From Limonium bicolor (Eukaryota > Streptophyta > Magnoliopsida > Caryophyllales > Plumbaginaceae): DNA of 64,000 nt. Both the position numbers and the translations under genes were made by a program. Positions 55,701 through 64,000 of the stretch are shown here, in pieces. The stretch covers positions 141,921,296 to 141,985,295 of the forward strand of contig CM041776.1 in NCBI GenBank assembly GCA_023374045.1, written 5' to 3'. The notes beneath the pieces were generated by a model that saw only the letters and a list, made by a program, of their open reading frames with translations, was not told the DNA's origin and ran no database searches. The stretch's first letter is position 1; each line of letters starts with the position of its first letter.

Positions 55701-57677
55701 CAGTGGCACTAAATACCAAATGTCGGTGCGAAATATACCTCGAGTGTGGGAAATAACCGAGAGAGCACTACACATTAGGTAGTAGCTCAATCTCAACCGA
55801 CAGTGAGTCGGTAGAAGCAAGTCAATCATTGTGAATTACATAGTAGTTTACGCGTAGTAAGTTATGAGAGAAGTGGATGGAAAGTTATGAAACTCACACA
55901 ATTCGCTCAGGGTAAGAGATACCATGCGTCGGTTGAGAAACCATTATTACCAAGATAAGGGTAATACATTGGAGATGTACAATACAGTAACAGTAACGCA
56001 TGGGGCAAACTAGCCCTATATTATCCGAGTTGCGCAACAGAGGCCAGTGAGTCCGATGATCAGATACCGTTGTGAAGTTCATGAATGCTAGTTAGCAATG
56101 CCTAAAACCTCACAGGCCAGGACCGAAATCGGTTATGATGTAGATAAACTCCAAGGAGAATTCTTGGTCTAGGGACAAAACTGCTAATATGGTTAAGATC
56201 CTCTAACCAGAACACATTGTATAGCAGACCGCGGGGGAAGTTAAAGTACTTCACGACGGCAGGAACATTTAAACCAATGTTTAGTGATTGATTACGTGGG
56301 CGTAATGCCCCTCTAAGGGGGGTAGAGTACAAAGCCGCTTAGTTGGTGTTTTACCGTACAAGTGTACGTGAACTATGATGCATAGCACAAAAATGATTTT
56401 TCTATGATGGTTGGCGCGTGTGTTAACAACTACGCATTCATTTATGGTTAGATTGTGGTTGCGCACAGAAGATGCGAATACCATTGTAAGGGTGTTTTAT
56501 TTTGTTAACAGGGTGTTTGAGAGTACAAGTGGAAGGGGAGTAAGAAACTCCCGGGAACTAAACCCGACGGGGCATAAATGTACAACCAGTATTGTATTTT
56601 GATAAAAAAAATTGTATATTATTCAGTAGGTTGTGATTTATGAAGGGGTATGAGACGACATAGAACCTAGTGAGATTAAATTCCCTAGGTAACTTGATCA
56701 AGTTGGATTTTGATGACTGATTAGACGGAGTTCTATCCCTTGGAGATGTAATGATTATGACTAGAAGGATTAAAAGATAGAAATGGAATATGCTTGAATT
56801 AGTTGATGCTTGAATGAGTGGGAGGTGGAACTTGATTATCATGAGATCAGGGAAGCCGAACACAATTGTGGTGGAAAGATAGTTCACACTGATGCTGATC
56901 ACATCAGGGTGGATACTCTAAGCTCCCTGTAATATCACAAAAACCACGTTAAAAATACAAAGAGCATGAGTTGAACTTGGAGTTGTGTTGCGTTTTCAAA
57001 AAGGATTTTCAATGGTATTTCCAAAACAGCCGATTCATATTTTGAATAAAGGATTCTCTTATAACTTACCTAGTAAATATTTTGTAATGCTTGCTCACGA
57101 GCTGAGGACGTATGAGCCTTTGTCTTCGGACCGGTGACATGAGAAGTATAATTTAAAAATGTATGTGATTGTTTTGACCTCCCAAAGAAACGGGGACCAG
57201 AAGGTGTCCATCGCGACCGGGTTCTGCGGGATCACAGTGTATATGTACTCGACATGGGACTTGAGCCCATGAAGAGATGGAAAATGTATTTCTGTTTGCT
57301 ATACATGCTAAGGCATGTTGTGTGGTATGAGTAATAAATGTTATCTTACCTTGAGTTATATTGTGGATGGATTCTAAATTGGTTATGTTATCCAGACCTA
57401 TGAGTCTAACTGTTGTTATGTTACCCGGACCTGAGAGTCTAAGGGTTGTTATGTAAGTACAATACTGTTAAGGTACCCGGACCGTTAAGTCCGAGGTTAT
57501 CATGTGAGTATGTCATGTCATGGATGGATGGGTATATGTGCCCAGACCGTTAAGTCCGAGGTTGGATGTAAAGGGTGTTTGGTAATGGAAAGTAATTTCG
57601 AAAGTAACTCCCTTATTCTGATCCAATGATGCGTGGAAATGTGAACTTCGGACGAAGTTCTTTTAAGGGGGGTAGAT
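52800..57677 (+). mobile_element. LARD internal region 2 (non-coding)
   Basis: 4,878 bp, nearly identical to internal region 1 up to about 55,850. From there to about 57,070 many one- to six-base differences appear, mainly deletions. Primer site at 52805-52816; purine tract ends at 57677. The pre-PPT hairpin is shortened by two loop bases (GAACTTCGGACGAAGTTC). No coding sequence recognised. Confidence 0.8.
52805..52816 (+). promoter_or_regulatory. Primer-binding site (initiator tRNA-Met), LARD internal 2
   Basis: TGGTATCAGAGC five bases after the end of LTR 2, within the same hairpin as in internal region 1. Confidence 0.9.
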
Positions 57678-60600
57678 TGAAATACCCCAAACCTTGATAT
57701 GATGTTTAAATGTTAAACTATGGTATTTAAAGGCTAAAAAGGCCTTAGAAACATCGGTGTACAATTTAAACCATAGTAAAAACACAATAAAACACTAAGA
57801 CACAGTTTGAGCAAAAACATGCTTAAGCTTGGGGTGAACTTGGTTAGGACCCAAAGAGCCTACCAAGATTTGATAATATTTAATTATGATTTTATAAGGC
57901 TAATTAAGTCCTTAGGAAACCTTGGTAGACAATGAAACCAAACAAAACATAAATAAATACCTTAAGGTCAATATGGGCTAAAATGTGCTCTAAGCTTGGG
58001 ATAAATTTGTATAAGACCTAATGGTCATACCTATACCTTATAAATATGTTAATGAACATATTAAACCAATTACCAAAGAAAACCAAGCTTGAAAACAAGT
58101 TAGAACACAAAAAGTGCTTTAAGGAGTCTTAAAGCACGTTTTTGAAAAATTGTCTTGTAAATGAGTTTTGAATGGCTAAATGTCCATCATTACTCTTAAA
58201 TGTATATGTGTACTATATAATATCACATTTGGATGTCTATATCAATAGGAAATAAAAAATTTCACTTCTATGTGCCTTGTTTCTGTGAATAGTGATTTAA
58301 TAAGCTAGTTTGTAACATATGTTATCATAAGTAATTAAATTGACAAATAAAGACTAAAATACCCTTATGTAGTAAAGGGGGCCGGTTTTCTAAGTGTGGT
58401 GACTCACCACTCTCTTGTTAATATGAAAAGTAAATAAAGATGACTAATTAATGTACTATTTGCTTTATAAGCACAAATATCTTCTAAAAAGCAAGTTTAT
58501 CTCATTCTCTCATTTCCTTCTCATTTCACACGGTTCCAAGTCTTCTTCTACCTCCCTTCTTGCTGTTCTCTCACGGTAATACTCACCACCACCATTAAAC
58601 TCTAGCTTTGACCTCTTGTAAATCCAAGCTCACTTAACCAAATCAAAAACAAACACCACCAATCTCTTCCTCTCATCAAGCTCTTCATTTCTATCTTCTT
58701 AAAATTCCAAGAGCCCCATTTCGGTGCCATGGAGTTCCACCATTGAAGGAGCTTGAGCTTGTATTTCTACATATTATTGATCCCCTTTGCTCCTAGGTAA
58801 GGAATCTCAAAGAAAAATCAAGTTTTTTTATGTTTTTGCCTTGACCGAAATTGCACATTAATGGTGCTCTTTGTGTGACTTTGTTCTAGCTTCATTCCAA
58901 CCTTTCATGGACTAGGTGGAGTCCTCTCTTGATAGATATTCAAACTCTCTTCAAAGACCAAGGTAAAACAACTACATTAATGTTTTTGAAACAATGTAAA
59001 CCTAGGGTTTACAATGAGATGAAGCATAAAGCTTATATACTCATTTCAATGTTGGTATATTTTTAGTAGTTGACAAGGAAAATACCTTACCGGTTTTGTA
59101 AGGAAACAAGAAAGAAGTTTGGGTGGAAAAGAGGTAAATATGCTATCTCAATGTGGTTTAATGCCTTAGGAGAAATGAGCTTATAATGCTTGTTAAAACT
59201 ACCTAAAGAGCCAATGGTAAATGAGCTAGTAAAATGCTCTCAAGGAGTTTATTAAGGGTATATGTATTGTTGGGTGTATTTGCTGGTCAAAGGCATTATT
59301 ATGTGGGAAATTCAGTGTTTATGGTTTATGCAATTTAAGGGCCTAAGAGCCATGCATTTTAAGGGCCTAAGTGCCAAGCAATTTAAATCATGCACTATAT
59401 TGTGATGTAGTGTAAATTTGGTGAAGTTTTGTTTGTGATGGTGTTCTTGATGGATTTAGGTGTTCTTGAGTGTTTAATGGTGAAAACTATGAGCTTTGGA
59501 ATGATGATGTGCTAAGAGAACCCATGGCAAAATTTGTAAAATGTATAAGGAGTTTTAAGTGCTTGAATGAGCTTGGGTGAACTAGGAATTGTTAGAAATG
59601 CCTAAGTAATTTACAAGAGGAGAAATAATGTCTTAAGGTGTTCTAGGTAAACAAAGGACTTAGGCACCAACTAGGGTTTAGGTTGGTATGAAATAATGCT
59701 TAAGAGATGATGTTGAGATGAGGAGAAAACATTTTGGGATAGTAGTTTCCATAGGTAAGAAACAACATTAGAAACTTAATGTAAATGTTGTAAGTGTTAG
59801 TGAATTTATAAGGAAAAAATGAGTAACAAGTGAAACATGGAATTAGGAGTGTTAAAGATGATATTTGGACATTAGAATATACCTAGGAACATTAGGTAAG
59901 TTTATACATTTAATGGAGGTGGAGAAATAATGCAACAAGGTTAGAAAAATGCAAATATAGCATTCTGTAGCTTGGGTCCGGGACTTGGTTAATGGTTAAA
60001 GTCCCGGACCATATATCAAAAACAGGCCGAGAGTTGTTCCATGTAGTGGTCCGGGACTTGGGGTGAGTACAAGGTCCCGGACCACCCTATTAAATATGGC
60101 CGAGAGTACTCCAATGTGTTGGTCCGGGACTTAAGGTAAGGACCAAGTCCCGGACCACTCTAAAAATGTTGTTTAAGGTTGGAAAATGATGTCTAATGAT
60201 GGAGATTGATGGATAATGATGTTATAAGGTTGTGTAGGACATGTTAGGTGAGTTATAAACGCAATTTGGTGGGTGAAAAGTTGAAGTAAAATGAAAGAGT
60301 GAAACATGTTAAAAATGTAAGGGTATTTAACTAGTTAAACGGGGTTAACCATGGTCATTCGACGTTACACAAACATATTACCCCAATGTTAATGAAGGTA
60401 ACTTTAATGTACCAGTTGTTCGAGAATTGTTCGAGGAACGTAAGTGGACATGGTAGAGTGGACTCCGGTGACAGGTATGGTTTTCTTGCAACCTGTGTCC
60501 TACCGGATTACACCGGCTTGTATGCCAATGTGTTTTTCTGAGTGTTTGCCACCTTGTAAGATTAAAACATATAATGAGTTTATAGTAATTCATTTATGAG

Positions 60601-61974
60601 GCGCATCTGGTCTCGATACCGTTTAACCTCAAATAAGTGTCAAACCTTAGCTAACTAGAACTAGGAACACGTGAGAGATCGGTATTCGGAGTTAACGACC
60701 CAAACCTTGGGAACGTTCTAACCACGGCTATGCGTGAGTTAGTTGTGTATTGTTGTTGTGTGCAAGTGTGTGAACCTCCCTTGCGTGTTTAACTCGGTTG
60801 TGATACCGTATGGTTGTGGATGTGATAAGTTCCATAGTGGAACTCTAACTACTTACTTATAAGTATATATGTACTAATGGGGGGTGAGGAGTCCGGTCAT
60901 GTTCCGGCCACGCGTGTGAGGACGGGAGTCGATGTCATATCCGGTTCGACTCTCTTGGTGTATGTATGGGTTGTATTCCAATTTGGTTTCAACCTTCCCT
61001 TAGCTTATCCAAAGCTAGTTTACTGACTCACGTCGGGCCACAGGGGCATACAAATGTTGTTTCGGTGTGGTTGGGATTACTATACCCGACACACCTTGGT
61101 GTTAAGTTAACCGTTCAAATTAACAGGACGGTAATGAGGTATGTAACGGGCTTAGTATGAGATTGGCAACAATCTCCAGGCTCACCGTGTTTATTAACTA
61201 TGGTGGAAGGTTCCTTGTGTGAACCATACTTGTGTTGTTATGTGTTATTGCTGTCAGGGATTACGGATGTGAACTCCGGTTTATAATAGGAGGCGTTAGG
61301 GATAACCCGATTTATGGGTAAGTGTCGTCTGTTAAGGAAGGAACTCCGTTTAGAGGAGAGCCACTCTAGGGTCAAAGGAAACTATGGTTGATTTGTTATG
61401 TGTGGATGTGTTGGATGTTTGTTGAGCCCTATTGTTGGGTGTATGCAATGTGTTGTGTGTTTATGGTTTACATGCGTGATTCAAATATAATCTACCGCAT
61501 GTTAAGACGACAATTAGTTGTGCGTGGCCCGGTAGCATGCGGGCTGCGGGATTACCATACCAGCAAAGGTGCTGAGCCCCTTGGGGGCCACCCTTTTCTT
61601 CCTTTTCTATTTCAGGTACAAGGAGCTGGAAGCCGTTCGAGAGTAGGACGGGGTAGATGGTTATACATGGGTAGCCATATGAATGGCGTATGCATTGTAG
61701 GCGTAGTAAGTCCGAAATTGTTATCGGCGTTAGTTGTAAATACTCGGTACAGTGGGAATGTATGTATATAATAAATGTTGGAAATGGAATAAGGATTGTA
61801 TTGTGTAGTTGCTCGGGAATCTAGTCCATCAGAACGATACAATGTACATGTATTAGCCTTGTTAGCCACGTGGGTGGTTAACGGCGTGTAACACCATTGA
61901 ATTAAGTAATGTGATGAGTTGAGATTTCCGCTGCAGTTTGATGTTAAGTGTACGGTGGTGGTTGGGGTGTTACA
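57678..61974 (+). mobile_element. LARD LTR 3
   Basis: 4,297 bp, ending GGGGTGTTACA against the GCTCC duplication. It carries hairpin modules at 59976-60162. The putative acceptor at 59281 reads TTTGCTG instead of TTTGCAG. Confidence 0.9.
59976..60162. repeat. Three hairpin modules (LARD LTR 3)
   Basis: Identical in layout to those of LTRs 1 and 2. Confidence 0.9.
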
Positions 61975-63486
61975 GCTCCCATTGCAATTTAAATGTTCTT
62001 ATAATTCACCTTGACATTCTTAAACTATCTCATTTTCTCATTTGCTCCTTAGTCACAAGTTCACAAGTATAGTCATTGTTTCTCCTAGGTAGTATATAGC
62101 CCTTTTCAAATGTAAGCCCTAAACTACACTCATCATATACCTAAGTCCCATCCTTTAATGCATTAAACACCCTAAGGTAAGACATTTACCTTGTTCTTTT
62201 TCAAGCTTCACAAACTTTCTTCCTTAAGTTTTTCCTTGTTCAATCTCGGTCACCCAACAAGTACTCCTAGCCAATGTTCAAACAAATATTCAATGACTCC
62301 AATGAGTACTAAACAACACACTAACCTTAAGGAATACAAACCTAGGCTAAAAATGTGTTTTAAGGTATTAAATTGATTGTTTTACCTTGGTTTCTCAAGA
62401 CAACCTTGGATATGAATCAAGAAGGACCTCCTCTTGCCCTTGGAGAATAAGAAACAAGCTAGAACAAGGCATAACAATGAAGCCCCATGAGTGTACATTT
62501 TCGGTTATGGAGAGAAAATGATAGAAACCTAGATTTTCTTACATATTCTTTACCTTAAGAGAATGGAGAAGCCAATGAACTCTCCAAACTTGGATTTCCT
62601 CCTTATATGGCGGTTTGGCTTGGCACCAAATAGAGCTCTTGAAGTTTTGGAAAGATAGAAAGGAAGAGCTTGAGCTAACTAAGAAGAATATGTAATTTGT
62701 TTAGGTTTTGGAGCTAAAATGAGTAAGTAGTAATCAAAGGAAGGTGAAGCTAGCATGGAGGTTGCTCTTCACGTTGGAGAAGAAGAGAGGAGCAGCTCAA
62801 AACCGGTGGGAACAAGAGAGAATGAAGAGGTGAGGAGAGAGGTAAGTAAAGGTAAGATATTTATGTTAAAGGTGAATAGTGAATTTACTTACTTTTGCTT
62901 TATTCATTACTTAGCTAGATAAGTGTGGTGAGTCACACTTAAAAACCGGCCCCCTTGGTCAAATAAGGTGTATTGTGGTCTTTGTTGACCATTTAGTTGA
63001 CTTACTTGACTAATGTCTTAAACTAGCACTATTTGGTTACTATTCACTAAACAAGGCACATAATTGTGAAATTTTTGATTTCCCATTGATTTAGACTTCC
63101 TAATGTGATACTAATTAGTACACATGTTGATTAAGGAGTAATCATGGGCATTTAGCCACTTAAAACCCCTTTCTAAGACAATTTTTCAAAAATGTGCTTT
63201 AAGAGTCCTTAAAGCACAATTTGTGTTTTAACTTGTTTTGAGCTTGGTTTTCTTTGTTAATTGACTTAAAATGACCATTAGGATATTACTAAGGTCTTAG
63301 AACAACATTTGGGTGCTCACCCTAGTCTCTCCAAGCTTAGATCACGTTTTTGCTTAAACTGCTCTTTTGGTGTTTCCTTATGTTTTCTTTGATTAAAATG
63401 GTTTCTTAATGTTTCTAAGGCATTCTTTAGCCTTCTTATACCGTAGTTTATCATTTAAATACCATATCTAGGTTTGGGGTATTTCA
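61975..63486 (-). mobile_element. Outer element 5' LTR, right part
   Basis: After the second GCTCC, the sequence continues the outer LTR (compare 14403-15882) and ends GGGGTATTTCA at 63486. With 36580-39293 it makes an LTR of about 4.2 kb. On the minus strand this is the 5' (promoter) end. Confidence 0.9.
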
Positions 63487-63491
63487 GTTAG
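63487..63491. repeat. Target-site duplication GTTAG, right copy (outer element)
   Basis: Exact partner of 11705-11709. Confidence 0.85.
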
Positions 63492-63983
63492 TGTTTGTTT
63501 TCACTTGGTATATTATAATATCATGTTAGCTAGTTTGTACCCCCTTAATATAAGTCATGTGTTACATGTCCTGTTTATGATTTTTCCATGTGTTAGTTCT
63601 TGAGTGAATGTGCTCTTGTAGTTTAAATATCTAGCACAAGGTTACCTTAGGTGTTACGCGGTATACGTACTTATATACTTTAATCATGTATAATAATTTG
63701 TAATGATATTGTTATTCATACTTAAATCATGTATTATAATTTGTAACGGTATTGTATTTTTGTTCTAAGTGTGATCTTTGTATATTAACTTGTACACAAT
63801 TTAACTAGACTTTATAATATACCTTAGGTGGTGACATGTTGTCATGTTCTCGGACATATATATGTCCAGACTTAGTTTAATTGTTCGTAAATTATTACGT
63901 GTCCCGCATAATGTGACATGTTATTATCAAATAATCTTCACACGGTTATGATTTTATGTACTTAACCGTTTAGGGGTGTTTCA
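63492..63983 (-). mobile_element. End of a further Tekay-like LTR into which the outer element inserted
   Basis: The stretch ends TAGGGGTGTTTCA at 63983 and is followed by ACTTACCCCCCTTAAAA, the same LTR-end plus purine-tract layout (minus strand) as in the outer and inner elements. The body is AT-rich and non-coding and does not match either family's LTR. The rest of this LTR should lie left of 11709. The assignment rests on this one junction. Confidence 0.55.
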
Positions 63984-63984
63984 A

Positions 63985-64000
63985 CTTACCCCCCTTAAAA
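63985..64000 (-). promoter_or_regulatory. Polypurine tract of the element at the right edge
   Basis: Minus-strand TTTTAAGGGGGGTAAG before TGAAACACCCC; it closely matches the tract of the outer element. Confidence 0.6.

Larger units (their letters stand above)
39294..61974 (+). mobile_element. Tandem LARD-type non-autonomous element: LTR-internal-LTR-internal-LTR
   Basis: Three nearly identical LTRs of about 4.3 kb alternate with two internal regions of about 4.9 kb, all in + orientation and flanked as a whole by one GCTCC duplication. Each internal region starts with an initiator tRNA-Met primer site and ends with a purine tract. Neither encodes gag or pol. Large LTRs with a long non-coding interior define LARDs, which depend on proteins from other elements. 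The LTRs are related to those of the outer element (shared TGAAATACCCCAAACC start and shared internal blocks), so that family or a relative is the likely helper. The tandem form probably arose by recombination between LTRs. Confidence 0.9.
11710..63486 (-). mobile_element. Outer Tekay/Del-like Ty3/gypsy chromovirus carrying an AlkB exon
   Basis: In minus orientation the element reads: 5' LTR (63486-61980 plus 39293-36580), PBS, gag with three introns, AlkB-like exon, protease, RT, RNase H, integrase with chromodomain, PPT and 3' LTR (15882-11710). Without its three nested insertions it is about 14.7 kb. Matching TSDs at both ends show that it is one insertion. The C-terminal chromodomain and long LTRs place it in the chromovirus group, most like Tekay/Del; the lineage name is inferred. 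Its LTRs differ by many small indels and substitutions, more than those of the nested elements, so it is the oldest of the three. The coding region is broken at several places. Confidence 0.85.

Noticed and set aside
39294..61974. Three repeats as three separate insertions or a segmental duplication
   Set aside because: One TSD pair encloses the whole array, and LTRs and internals alternate without internal TSDs, which fits one recombined tandem element.

Overview
The window is intergenic DNA of a seed plant with a repeat-rich genome, almost certainly a large one. It contains a multi-layer nest of LTR retrotransposons and no recognisable host gene. The eukaryotic and plant assignment rests on Ty3/gypsy polyproteins of the Athila and chromodomain (Tekay/Del-like) lineages, LTRs of about 4 kb, primer-binding sites for initiator tRNA-Met, spliceosomal introns and 5-bp target-site duplications (TSDs). 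The species cannot be told from the sequence.

Layout. 1-459 is the promoter end of an unidentified LTR. 460-7639 is a 5'-truncated, decayed Athila-type element on the + strand: pol remains, a spliced env-position ORF, a polypurine tract and a 3' LTR. 7640-10290 is an old tandem array of about 190-bp units, and 10291-11704 is unassigned. From 11710 to 63486 lies one Tekay-like element ('outer', coding on the - strand, TSD GTTAG on both sides). It is broken by three later insertions. (i) A 457-bp TRIM sits in its chromodomain (16329-16785, TSD CTTAC). (ii) A second Tekay-like element ('inner') sits between protease and RT (19500-33394, TSD CTCTC). (iii) A 22.7-kb non-coding LARD-type array, LTR-internal-LTR-internal-LTR in + orientation, sits in its right LTR (39294-61974, TSD GCTCC). 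The last 0.5 kb looks like the end of a further Tekay-like LTR, so the outer element probably landed in that LTR.

The most interesting content is in the two Tekay-like elements. Between gag and protease, both carry an exon encoding an AlkB-type Fe(II)/2-oxoglutarate dioxygenase that resembles plant ALKBH1-like proteins. The outer copy keeps the HxD...H...RxNxTxR active-site set and is broken only by one internal TAG and a stop formed at its upstream splice junction. The inner copy has frameshifts and a stop. Upstream, gag is split by three small introns at the same positions in both elements. The splice phases allow gag exon 3 to join either the AlkB exon (which has its own stop and a downstream AATAAA) or, by skipping it, the protease exon. 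This suggests alternative splicing that makes Gag-AlkB or Gag-Pol from one element.

A second unexplained pattern is a hairpin module of about 72 bp (GGTCSG... / ...CSGACC). It is tandemly repeated inside the LTRs of all three Tekay-like families and also occurs in the unrelated Athila element. No reading frame in the window appears intact enough to make a complete functional polyprotein.
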